A stretch of 64,000 nucleotides of DNA from Lachnospiraceae bacterium (lineage in GTDB: Bacteria; Bacillota; Clostridia; Lachnospirales; Lachnospiraceae): positions 101,721 through 165,720 of the forward strand of contig JALCRM010000005.1 of the NCBI GenBank assembly GCA_022652545.1. The letters are read 5' to 3'. The notes below the pieces were generated by a model that saw only the letters and a list, made by a program, of their open reading frames with translations, was not told the DNA's origin and made no database searches. Of this stretch, positions 54,537 through 63,173 are shown one piece after another (position 1 is the stretch's first letter; each line of letters opens with the position of its first letter). The translations under genes and the position numbers were made by a program.

Positions 54537-55361
54537 TTATATACAATCATCTGTGAATCTTGATGAAAACCACTGCAAGGCCTCATGAATGGCAGGATCC
54601 CAGACACAGAAATCATGCTTTCCTCCTTCATACACCTTGATCCTGACATCGATCTGGGTGTCATCCACAAACTGCTTAATGGCGGAAAACTCTAATTTAT
54701 AAATCGGATCCTCGGTGCCAATAGAATACTGTATGGGAGGAATTTTATCTCCTGTTTCGATTGCCTTCCTGACCAGGCTAAAGTAATCAAATTTTCCTTC
54801 GGCTGCATCACCTACGGCCACATTTAAACTTTCCACCATCCATTTTTGATCTTCCTCAAATTCGTTTGGCCAACCATATAGTCCTTTTTCAGTTAATGGA
54901 GCAGAAAGGCATGCACAAGCATTGTACTTCTTCGGATTCTTCACGGCTGCTACAGCGGCTCCTCTGCCGCCCATTGATAATCCGGCTATAAATCGGCCTT
55001 TCGCATCATTCTGCACCGGAAACATAGCCTCCATATACGCCGGTAATTCATTCACAATATAGGAATACATATGCGGACCGCCAACAATATCCTCATACCA
55101 GGTATTCAGGCCGGAAGGAATGACGATCGCCATCCCGCTTTCGTAAGCATACCTTTCAATCGGAATCATAGTTAAAAAATCTGTATAGTCTCCTGTAAAA
55201 CCATTGAGAAGATATGCCACAGGAAACCTCAGATTTTCCGGGTATTTATTCTTGAAATCTTCCCCATCCATTCTTTGTCTGGGATACTCCGGCAATGCCA
55301 GAGATACTTCCGTCCGCATATTCAACGTTCTTGAATAGAAATTCACTTTGGCAAGGCTCAT
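54537..55361 (-). CDS. Alpha/beta-hydrolase esterase (esterase D/acetyl esterase type)
   Basis: 274 residues. Nucleophile Ser in GLSMGGRGA (GxSxG), oxyanion region YLLNGFTGDYTDFL, catalytic Asp and His later (KVYEGGKHDFCVWD). This type removes acyl groups from sugars, including acetyl groups from oligosaccharides. Between the permease and GH2 genes in the same operon, it probably deacylates the imported glycan before hydrolysis. SD AAAGGGG. Confidence 0.85.
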   Translation of the reverse strand: MSLAKVNFYSRTLNMRTEVSLALPEYPRQRMDGEDFKNKYPENLRFPVAYLLNGFTGDYTDFLTMIPIERYAYESGMAIVIPSGLNTWYEDIVGGPHMYSYIVNELPAYMEAMFPVQNDAKGRFIAGLSMGGRGAAVAAVKNPKKYNACACLSAPLTEKGLYGWPNEFEEDQKWMVESLNVAVGDAAEGKFDYFSLVRKAIETGDKIPPIQYSIGTEDPIYKLEFSAIKQFVDDTQIDVRIKVYEGGKHDFCVWDPAIHEALQWFSSRFTDDCI

Positions 55362-55363
55362 AA

Positions 55364-56218
55364 TTACCCCTTTATACCAGCAGTAATATCAAGACCTTCA
55401 AGAAAACGCTTCCTGAAAATAATAAAAATGATCAATGTCGGGATCATTGCCAAAACGCAACTGGCAAGAGAACGTTCTACCCTTCCGGTATCTCTATAAG
55501 CATTGTTCAAGAGATTGAGTGCAGGCGTAATTGTATAATGGTCTGGTGTGGAAATCGCAATTGAGGGCCACAGGAAGTCATTCCAGACATCACTGAATTT
55601 GAAAATGGCTACCATCGTTAAAACAGGGGTTAACAATGGGACAATGATCTTTCTCAGTATTGTCAATTCATTTGCCCCATCAATTTTAGCGCACTCATCC
55701 AATTCCTTGGGTATGCCTTTCATGAACTGCCGGATCAGATAGATACTGAAAACATCTGCAATATTCGGCGCAATAATTGACGGAAGCTGATTAATCCACC
55801 CCATCGATGAGTACATTGAATACTGCGGAACCAAGGCCACGACGTTCGGAATTGCGCTCAGCGCAAACAGTATCCAAAAGAGTGTTTCCTTTTTGGGAAA
55901 GTCAAACCTCTCAAACGCATATGCCGACAGAGTGCATAAAACGAGTGTAAAGACAACACAGGCAATGCAAACAATGAAACTGTTCAGCAACAGTTTCTGT
56001 ATCGGAAGCGCCGCATAATTTAAAACATATTGATAATTATCAAGCGTCCATGTTCTGGGAATTATATTCTTGTATTCCGAAAACATCTTAACTTCCTGAT
56101 TGCTTTTAAAACTTGTAAAAAATCCCGCAGCTACCGGCATCATCCAAAATACAGCCACAATGGACATCCCTATAGTCAGCATCAACTTTCTTATCTGCTC
56201 TTTTGTTCTTCTTTTCAT
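55364..56218 (-). CDS. Carbohydrate ABC transporter permease (MalG type)
   Basis: 284 residues, six membrane helices. EAA loop about residues 185-205 (IPKELDECAKIDGANELTILRKIIVPLLTP), where the cytoplasmic ATPase docks. Second permease of the CUT1-type importer. The ATG after GGAG was chosen; a TTG three codons earlier is possible. No ATP-binding subunit is encoded in this cluster, so a shared MsmK-type ATPase elsewhere is probable. Confidence 0.93.
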   Translation of the reverse strand: MKRRTKEQIRKLMLTIGMSIVAVFWMMPVAAGFFTSFKSNQEVKMFSEYKNIIPRTWTLDNYQYVLNYAALPIQKLLLNSFIVCIACVVFTLVLCTLSAYAFERFDFPKKETLFWILFALSAIPNVVALVPQYSMYSSMGWINQLPSIIAPNIADVFSIYLIRQFMKGIPKELDECAKIDGANELTILRKIIVPLLTPVLTMVAIFKFSDVWNDFLWPSIAISTPDHYTITPALNLLNNAYRDTGRVERSLASCVLAMIPTLIIFIIFRKRFLEGLDITAGIKG

Positions 56219-56235
56219 AGTTTCCAATCTCCGTA

Positions 56236-57177
56236 TTAATCTTCTGCGTTTTCGTGCATGAGCCTAACTTGGATAATTGAAATTACGACAATCAGTCCTC
56301 CAAGTATCAATGACATAGCTGATGCAATTCCCGGATTGGATCCAAAAGATCCTTTAAATCCTACATCTCTGATAATCTGCATCAACATGAGATTTGACTG
56401 ATGAGCATAACTGTTTGTCATTCCAATAATCGGCCCGCCGTTATTAAACATATACGGCTGCCCCCAGACATTGAATTCAGCAATAATACTTACCGTAATT
56501 ACATAGGAAAGAGGAAACCGAATACAGGGAAGAGAAATATGCAAAAAACGCTGTGTAGCATTAGCGCCATCGATCTTCGCCGCTTCCAGTAATTCCTGCG
56601 GTACACCTGCCAGGGCTGACTGCAGAATAATCATATTGACCCCGGTCCCCCACCATACAGTTATGATAATTAGTGCTATCCAATTGTATGGCACCTGTGA
56701 AGTCCATGAAAGTGTCCCCAGATGAAAATAAGTATTTATAATTCCATAATTAGGATTGAACATGTAATTCCATGAAATCATAACTACCGAAAGAGAAAGT
56801 AAGGAAGGAACATAAAATATGACTTGAAACAATCCTCTGCCGGGAAATTTTTGTGAAAGTGCCACAGCAAGCAGCAGCGGAATTAGAATTCTGAATGGAA
56901 CCGTAATTAACACAAAAACCACTGTATTTTCAAGACCCCATCTGAAATCCCAATAAAACAATGATGACTGGTCTGTAAGTATCGTTTTTAAATTATTAAG
57001 TCCTATCCATATTGGAGTCGAACCTAAATCCCATTTTGTAAAAGCCGCATATATACCTGCAATATCCGGGAATAAATTAAAAATCGAAAACACAATCAAC
57101 TGCGGCAGTAAAAAAAGAATAGGGATTAAGTACTTTCTGTTTATATGAAAATGTCTTTTTTCAGTTGCTTCCTTCAT
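56236..57177 (-). CDS. Carbohydrate ABC transporter permease (MalF type)
   Basis: 313 residues, six membrane helices after a short basic N terminus. EAA loop about residues 210-230 (VPQELLEAAKIDGANATQRFLHISLPCIRF). First permease of the CUT1-type importer. The ATG after GGAG-TAGTT was chosen, five codons inside the open frame. Follows the binding-protein gene across a stable hairpin. Confidence 0.93.
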   Translation of the reverse strand: MKEATEKRHFHINRKYLIPILFLLPQLIVFSIFNLFPDIAGIYAAFTKWDLGSTPIWIGLNNLKTILTDQSSLFYWDFRWGLENTVVFVLITVPFRILIPLLLAVALSQKFPGRGLFQVIFYVPSLLSLSVVMISWNYMFNPNYGIINTYFHLGTLSWTSQVPYNWIALIIITVWWGTGVNMIILQSALAGVPQELLEAAKIDGANATQRFLHISLPCIRFPLSYVITVSIIAEFNVWGQPYMFNNGGPIIGMTNSYAHQSNLMLMQIIRDVGFKGSFGSNPGIASAMSLILGGLIVVISIIQVRLMHENAED

Positions 57178-57285
57178 AACTACTCCAATCAAAAGAATTG
57201 ATGAGATATGGACTTTCTTTCAAAGTTTTCATTATGCTGATATTTTTCACGGCTCAACATTTTAAATTTTTTAAAATAATTATAA

Positions 57286-57323
57286 TAGATGAACGGGAAA
57301 ATACTCCTTTTCCCGTTCATCTA
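57286..57323 (-). terminator. Perfect hairpin between binding protein and permease genes
   Basis: A 16-bp perfect inverted repeat (TAGATGAACGGGAAAA / TTTTCCCGTTCATCTA) with a six-base loop directly after the binding-protein stop, followed by TTATAATTATTTT. Partial terminator or 3' stabiliser that raises binding-protein mRNA over permease mRNA. Confidence 0.75.
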
Positions 57324-57334
57324 TAGAGAACCAA

Positions 57335-58612
57335 TTACTGAGCTGCAACCGAAGACTTTATCTTAGCTATTACCGCTTTTGAATAATCATCAACCGAAAT
57401 ATGATTATAGACAGGCTGCCATCCATAATTGGTAAGCGCATCTTCTGCAATGCTCAGATACAGATAATTGGGAACCGCCTGTTTAGCCAAAGTGCTGAAT
57501 AAGTACTGCGGCATCTTCTTGAATTCATCCGAGCTGGAAACGTTTTTATTGGCTACGACAGACCCCGCCTGAGCCCAGAGAATTGCATTGTCTTCAAACC
57601 ATGTAATAAACGTTGCAACCGCTTTCTTCTTTTCATCTGTATAACTCCGCTGCGGAAGAACGAAAGTATGAGCAACAGCATTCGTAACAACATTGCTGGC
57701 ATCAACCTGTACAGGAGGAAGCTCAACGAAATTGATTCCACTATCTTTGGCTGCATTCATGTTCCACGTTCCGCCTGTGCACAGTACTGCTTTTCCCTGC
57801 GTGAACAGACCAAATGCATCCGCATCTTCAGCCATAAAGCCGCCTTCATCATTAAGTTTTTTAAAGTAACCCATGGCATTAGACAGATCTTCTTCAGTCA
57901 GAGTAAGAGTCTTTCCATCTTCGGTATAATTTTTCCCTGCCGCCAGAAAATTCTGCTCAATATCGTTTGATGCGCCGGCGCCGCTCGCCAATGCCTTAAT
58001 GTCACCGTCAACGCCAGCTGCCTTAAGCTTTGAAGCGAGATCGAATACTTCATCCCAGGTAATGACATTGTCGCTTATAATATCCGGATCATATTTTGCA
58101 ATAAGATCTTTATTTGCATACATCGATACCGAAGGGAAATCCAGCATCGCGCCATAACGATTCCCATTGTAGTGAACCAGATCCGAGGATGTAAAATTCT
58201 CATCCGCCAGTTTTGGTTCCGTGTCAGTGATCATCTCGATGGGCTGGATGGCTTTCTTTTCTACCAGATAAGGGATAAAGGTGCTCCAGACTACAGCAAT
58301 ATCCGGAGCCTGGCTGTCATTTCCAGCAACCATCGGCAGTTTCACATACAGATCTGTCATGGCATCCATGGCAACATGAGTCACTTTAATATCCGGATGA
58401 GAATCGTTAAATTTTTTTACGATTGCATCCATATTTTTGCCATCATCGCCAGTAAACAAAGTCCAATATGTGAGATTTACAACTCCAGTGCCTGAAGAGG
58501 ATGTACTGTTTGAGGCTGAACCTGCTGTTCCCCCTCCTGATGTTTTACCGCATGCGCAAATCGAAACAGCCAGCACCGTTGCTAAAACGACTGATAAAAT
58601 TCTCTTTTTCAT
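57335..58612 (-). CDS. Extracellular sugar-binding lipoprotein of the ABC importer
   Basis: 425 residues. Lipoprotein signal peptide with cleavage before the Cys of SICACGK (lipobox around residues 17-21), then a Gly/Ser-rich linker. The domain is a CUT1-type periplasmic-binding fold (NLTYWTLFTGDDGKNMDAIVKKFNDSHPDIKV; NRYGAMLDFPSVSMYANKDL). SD AAGGAGG. First gene of the operon with two permeases, an esterase and a GH2 enzyme. Confidence 0.93.
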   Translation of the reverse strand: MKKRILSVVLATVLAVSICACGKTSGGGTAGSASNSTSSSGTGVVNLTYWTLFTGDDGKNMDAIVKKFNDSHPDIKVTHVAMDAMTDLYVKLPMVAGNDSQAPDIAVVWSTFIPYLVEKKAIQPIEMITDTEPKLADENFTSSDLVHYNGNRYGAMLDFPSVSMYANKDLIAKYDPDIISDNVITWDEVFDLASKLKAAGVDGDIKALASGAGASNDIEQNFLAAGKNYTEDGKTLTLTEEDLSNAMGYFKKLNDEGGFMAEDADAFGLFTQGKAVLCTGGTWNMNAAKDSGINFVELPPVQVDASNVVTNAVAHTFVLPQRSYTDEKKKAVATFITWFEDNAILWAQAGSVVANKNVSSSDEFKKMPQYLFSTLAKQAVPNYLYLSIAEDALTNYGWQPVYNHISVDDYSKAVIAKIKSSVAAQ

Positions 58613-58725
58613 TGCTTCCTCCTTTTTTGAAATTCTCGCCTTTGCATATTATGTATTGACTTTGTTTAGAATTCCTTCTATTGCATTTACTGTGTTATAA
58701 ACATTTTTTCTGTTCTTTTAAGAAA

Positions 58726-58754
58726 ATGATAGTGCATGTTTTCATCATTGTCAA
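58726..58754 (-). promoter_or_regulatory. Promoter of the sugar-uptake operon
   Basis: TTGACA (58749-58754), 17 bases, TATCAT (58726-58731), on the minus strand, about 110 bases before the binding-protein start. The rest of the 58613-58988 gap is AT-rich; at about 58906-58943 a hairpin AAAGGTCTTGCAAGAT...ATCTTGGAAGGCCTTT probably terminates the regulator gene. Confidence 0.65.
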
Positions 58755-58905
58755 TGTAATCGTCTGGTAATATTGTGCTTTTTGACATTATTTTGATGGT
58801 GTTTCCTCTATATCCCGGATTTATGAACAATTTTATTGTTCATTTTGGCTGTCTGTTGCGTAAGCTGATTCGATTCCTGATGATAGATGGTTTTATAGAA
58901 TAAAG

Positions 58906-58943
58906 GCCTTCCAAGATAAAAAACATCTTGCAAGACCTTTTAC
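58906..58943 (-). terminator. Probable terminator of the ArsR-type regulator gene
   Basis: Minus strand AAAGG(t)CTT(g)CAAGAT-GTTTTTT-ATCTTG(g)AAG(g)CCTTT, with a modest T-rich tail. Confidence 0.55.
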
Positions 58944-58988
58944 TCATTGAATGAGATAAATCAGACCCTTAGCAAATGCATCCGGACA

Positions 58989-59912
58989 TTACTCATATTC
59001 AAGGCTCATAACAATATCCTGTGCATAGTCGCCAAAGCCTTTTCCAAAAATATTGAATCCTCCTTTATATTTCGCATCTTCCCTGTTGCCAATCCATAGT
59101 TCAATACAGTCTGATCTCTCAAGTTTCAGATCGCCAATGGTAACGGAAGATTTCTTCTCTTTATTAATGTATGTTCCGTTCATTGTTATTTCTACTGTTA
59201 CAAGCGTTCCGTATTGAGATAATCCATCCTGCCATATTGTTGGATTTAGTCTGCCTCTTCTGGCTCCGTAGTCTCCCATGCTTCTCCAGGTAACGACCGG
59301 CACCTCATTGATCATAAACGAAATGTCCGATTTCCAATCCTCCTGATAATTTGCAGCTTCAGAACACATTTCAAGAGTAAATATCAAGCTTATCGGTTTT
59401 CTTTCCGGCGGAAGAATATTTGCAAAACGATATACAACATAACCAGACGAAGTCCAGATAATTCCTGCTTTGTAATGCTCCGGCATCAGAAAACTGGCAA
59501 TTTTATCCTCTTCCCCGATAACACCTTCGGTAGAATACAGCCCGCATGTAGGTGAAGCCTTGATGTATGAATACGCGCCTACCGGCATTTCCAGGCTTGC
59601 AGTTTTGTGTATGTTCTCAAAGGGGTTAACAAGTGTAATATTCAAAACATCCGGATTGCGGTGGCAGATCTTCTGTCCGCCACGTGTCCCAGGCTGCGTT
59701 TCAAAACTAATCAGGTCGGCTTCCTTAAGCACATTTACATGCATTGCAGCACTGGATGCCGGAATATTTAATTTGTTCGCAATTTCACGAATATATAAGC
59801 TTTCTTCAAACAGCAGCTTTAGAATTTCAAGTCGTATAGGTGAAGAAAGAGCTTTTCCGACTTTGCATATTTTCTCTTCATCATTAAGATTGATCGTAAG
59901 ATATTTTGACAT
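58989..59912 (-). CDS. ArsR-type transcriptional regulator with C-terminal sensing domain
   Basis: 307 residues. Winged helix at about 15-95 (VGKALSSPIRLEILKLLFEESLYIREIANKLNIPASSAAMHVNVLKEADL), then a 200-residue C-terminal domain with beta-rich segments (TPNIW-like regions, VEITMNGTYINKEK). Small ArsR metal sensors lack this second domain. Upstream of and co-oriented with the sugar-uptake operon, so it is the likely regulator of that operon. SD AAGAGG. The inducer is unknown. Confidence 0.8.
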   Translation of the reverse strand: MSKYLTINLNDEEKICKVGKALSSPIRLEILKLLFEESLYIREIANKLNIPASSAAMHVNVLKEADLISFETQPGTRGGQKICHRNPDVLNITLVNPFENIHKTASLEMPVGAYSYIKASPTCGLYSTEGVIGEEDKIASFLMPEHYKAGIIWTSSGYVVYRFANILPPERKPISLIFTLEMCSEAANYQEDWKSDISFMINEVPVVTWRSMGDYGARRGRLNPTIWQDGLSQYGTLVTVEITMNGTYINKEKKSSVTIGDLKLERSDCIELWIGNREDAKYKGGFNIFGKGFGDYAQDIVMSLEYE

Positions 59913-59950
59913 ATTCTGTACCTCTTATCGTACAGGCCTTGAATATAGAA

Positions 59951-60136
59951 TCATAATTGGTTTACTGCCCTTTTCAAAAGATTATCAGAATATGAGGGCA
60001 GATAGTAAATAATACCCGTTTGTTCCAGAGTCTTGAGCCGTCGCTTTGCTGTATCATCACTGACGCCTACATCTTGCGCAATTGAGTGTACAATAGACAT
60101 CTGCGCAGTACTGCAGGCAATGAAATAGCCTTTCAT
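59951..60136 (-). pseudogene. Remnant of a DUF4143-type AAA ATPase, middle part
   Basis: 61 codons reading ...IVHSIAQDVGVSDDTAKRRLKTLEQTGIIYYLPSYSDNLLKRAVNQL-stop. This is the winged-helix stretch of the ATP-binding/DUF4143 family, which normally goes on KTPKLYFFD. The part after the stop matches the first residues of the remnant at 24881-25178, in the same orientation. The ATPase domain upstream is absent. Confidence 0.7.
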
Positions 60137-60222
60137 CCTTCATTCGACTAATATACAGTATAATCTGATTTTAGTCAGAGAGGGAATGGCTTGTTAATTA
60201 TATTCCTTGTACCTGAACCCGA

Positions 60223-62456
60223 TCAATTTGTCGGATCTGCTTCGTTCGTCCCGGTTTCACTCGTCCCGGTTTCGGGTGTCACGATTTCGGCCGTCCCGGT
60301 TTCGGACGTCTCGATTTCAGCCGTCTCAGTTTAGGGCGTCACGGTTTCTTCTGCCCCGGCTTCGGTCGTTTCCGAATTCAGATTTTTCAGTTCATGGTCA
60401 AAAACATACTCGGCCGGATCCGCTTCCGTGAGATAAAAGTCCTTCAGACCATATACGGGCGCAGCCAGTTCCTCCTCTGTCATTCCCGTTACCTGATTCG
60501 AATAAACCTTGTAATGGGCGAATGAGATCATACGATTGACCGATTCCTGCGATCCCGTATCTTTTACCGAGTCAATCTGAATAATTTCCGAATCCGGATT
60601 CAGAACCGTCCCAAACCCATACAGCTTCAGAACATCATAATTATTATCATCTACAATAACGTTCGCATTCTCAAAGAGAAGTTCTTTATTTTCTGCATTT
60701 ACTTTTTCCCGTCATCGGTTATAAGAGATCCATTGAAGGAAAAAAGCCTCGGCTGACTATCTGTTGCCGCAATAGTCTGTTGCAGCAGTGTCCAGTCATA
60801 CACAGATCTGTATTCGCCGGCAGCAGTTGCATCTGCTGTTTTTCCGCGTACGCGATACCCATAGATCGGATCATCTTTCTCATTGACGATCACATGAATA
60901 GTGTCCTTATTACCGGTGACATTGTAAATCGGTGTCGTCCGTCTTGCATAAATCATATCTATCGCTGCGGCCTGTTTTTCCTCCGTTGCTACGGTCGCTG
61001 TTACCGACTGCTGCCGCAGGACATAGAGATTCACCGTGTCTGTCGAATCCACAAGGTCATTATACGGGAGACTGGAAATGGTGTTTTCCGGATCTTCCGG
61101 ATCCTTTATCGGGCTACCGTCATAGGTGGATTGGATTTTACGTTAACTGTCAGCACGCTGCCTACAGACGTCGTATCACTGCCGGTGTACGAAGTATTCA
61201 GCAGTTCACCCTCTTTATTGTAATTGGTTCTTTCTTTTTCCGTTCTCCCCGTGTTCACGTTGGTCTCAAAAAGAGTACTGAACGTACTGTTTTTACTTAG
61301 CTCCTGCCGCACCTTCTGAATGCGTGCTTCGTCATCCGCCCTCTCCGTGCCGTAAGACTGAAGCATGCGGATATACTGCGGAAGGATGGCGTCATCTACT
61401 TAAGACTGATAAGCCCTATATTCAAAGAAAAGAAGATAAACGCTGGTTGCACGAATATCCGTCCCCCAGACATTGGACAGCAGGTTCTGCGTGTAATCCT
61501 CAGATGCAGAACCGCTAGTACCGCCGTTAACGCCGGCGTAGTTCACATCGTAACTCTGCAGATAATCCTGTTCCTTTTTTACCGCATCGACCGCCGCTCG
61601 AGCCCGGATCAGTTTATCCAGTGTTTCAGCGCTGAAGATCGGCGCGTCCTTCCCCTCTGCAATGTCCTCCTGCCCCGCACTGATCCAGTACCCCAGCTGC
61701 GTGCTGAGATTGTCAAAAAAGCTTCGGATATCCACATATTCAAAGCCGTCACTGGAGGCCTCTGTCCGGCTTCCGTCCTCCCCGTAATTCATAGAGTGGA
61801 TCTTGGCATTCTTAACGACGTCATAAAGAATATATCCCAAATCCCCGGACAGTTCATTCAGTCTATCCGATGCAGTATTGACCTTATCGACCAGCGCCTG
61901 AATCTTCGTCAGGTCATAACAAGCCCTCGTCGAGGTTCCGTCCTGGTAACTCGAATCCTCCTGCGGGACCAGGGCATCGGCCAACTCTGCATCGGTATGC
62001 GTCTTTTTCGAAACCGCCGAAAGATAAGTCCCATAGTTAAAATCTTGTCTCGTAAGTTCGGAAGAACCGATCATGTAATTGCAGTAAGGGGAAAACAGGT
62101 AGGCAATCTCCACGCCGCCCATCAGACAGGCATCAACGCCGATCAAAGAATACTTTTTCCCCTCGTTCCGGCACAAAGAACTGCTGACCAGGGCGGATTC
62201 CAGTTTGGCCGGTGTAAGGATATCATGTTCCACTGCGGTTCTGTCTTCGGCTGTATAGGCTTCAGAGGAACATACGCCGATATTGGCGCCGCCGTGATTC
62301 CAGAGGAACAGACTGTATTTCTCGGCCGGGAATTCCGCGACCGCATAGTCAAGCACACCTGCAAGTACCTTTTCGTCGCCCATATTCAGGCCGTTATAGC
62401 AAGCATGTATAAAATAACGCGACGTTTCTTCATACAGATCCCTCAGTGTGCCGGGT
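60223..62456 (-). pseudogene. Clostripain-family (C11) peptidase pseudogene
   Basis: Reads from about 62456 (GTLRDLYEETSRYF) through LFLWNHGG (catalytic His) and IGVDACLMGG (catalytic Cys) to a TAA at 61400-61402, then in the same frame VDDAILPQYIRMLQSYG. One-base loss in an A-run at 61136-61139 moves the frame to IQSTYDGSPIKDPEDPENTISS. A second one-base loss in an A-run at 60703-60707 gives VNAENKELLFENANVIVDD. Another TAA lies at 60331-60333, after which a repeat tail (ETGTAEI...ETGTSETGT) ends at TGA 60223. The start, signal peptide and promoter are missing. Clostripain-like proteases are secreted. Confidence 0.8.
60238..60352 (-). repeat. Tandem coding repeats in the C11 pseudogene tail
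   Basis: Repeated units reading GAAACCGGGACG / GAAATCGAGACG (Glu-Thr-Gly-Thr, Glu-Ile-Glu-Thr) at 12-15 base spacing, encoding a low-complexity tail. Not a CRISPR: no spacers and triplet-phased. Confidence 0.7.
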
Positions 62457-62572
62457 TATATAAATATTATTTATATTTTATATTGGCGGGAAGCTCAAGA
62501 TATACTGCACATACCTTGCGCCTGAGCAAAATAAAGTATTGCTTTAAAAGACTCGGAATCTTTGCCTGACGT

Positions 62573-62917
62573 TCATCTATCTTCAGTTTTTCCGGCAAAC
62601 AGAACATACATGCTCAAACCGACGGTAAAGAAGTCCAGAACAGCAAAAAACACTGCATTGTAGAACCCGGCCGTATAATACAAAAGGACTGCCGCAAGGC
62701 TGAACACCAGAAGTAACAGATTGAAGATGAACAATTTTCTGTCGCGAGTCCTGAAAAACATCATGCCAAGCAGGGAACTCAACGGAATCAGCATGTCACA
62801 TGCATAGTCAATGAAATAGATGCTTTTGCCAATCTTGATGCGTGCGTGCCCGACAAAGATCAAGGCTGCGACCGCAGTCAGTGCCAGGATATATACCAAT
62901 TTCACTGTTTTTTTCAT
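62573..62917 (-). CDS. Small membrane protein of unknown function
   Basis: 114 residues with four membrane helices: LVYILALTAVAALIFVG, IDYACDMLIPLSSLLGMMFF, LFIFNLLLLVFSLAAVLLYY, and VFFAVLDFFTVGLSMYVLF. A fragment of the same gene end lies at 52431-52516, so the family is duplicated in this genome. The ATG after GAGAGGATGGATGGC was chosen; another ATG nine bases before it is possible. Next to a LuxR-type regulator gene on the same strand. Confidence 0.65.
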   Translation of the reverse strand: MKKTVKLVYILALTAVAALIFVGHARIKIGKSIYFIDYACDMLIPLSSLLGMMFFRTRDRKLFIFNLLLLVFSLAAVLLYYTAGFYNAVFFAVLDFFTVGLSMYVLFAGKTEDR

Positions 62918-63009
62918 GCCATCCATCCTCTCAATGCTTATACGCCTCATAAGTCTGCAGTTTTTCTTTTACTGCACTTTCAACAAAACCGTTCAAGAAA
63001 TGTTCTACC

Positions 63010-63062
63010 ACATAAGAAGCGCATTGCAACTGTATTTAGTTGCAATGCGCTCTTGCTTATGT
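63010..63062. repeat. Long palindrome (MITE-like) beside an ATPase remnant
   Basis: Inner 14-bp perfect arms AGCGCATTGCAACT / AGTTGCAATGCGCT around a six-base loop, flanked by ACATAAG / CTTATGT. No T-tract on either strand, so not a usual terminator. Confidence 0.6.
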
Positions 63063-63063
63063 A

Positions 63064-63159
63064 ACCGGAATAGTGAAAAAGTACATAAATGCAGGAAGGA
63101 ATGCGAATATTTACTATTATCGAAACATAGACAAAAAGGAAATAGATTTCTGTCAGGAG
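63064..63159 (+). pseudogene. Small remnant of a DUF4143-type ATPase on the plus strand
   Basis: Immediately after the palindrome the plus strand reads TGIVKKYINAGRNANIYYYR then NIDKKEIDF, the nuclease-like end of the DUF4143 family (compare EIVKSYLNAG...IYFYRDKDxKEIDLL). Only about 32 codons survive, and the frame then runs antisense into the LuxR gene. Confidence 0.55.
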
Positions 63160-63173
63160 TTTCGTTCCTTCTC

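Noticed and set aside
60238..60352. Short regularly spaced repeats that could suggest a CRISPR array
   Set aside because: Units are 12-15 bases, triplet-phased, without spacers, and encode a Glu/Thr-rich protein tail.
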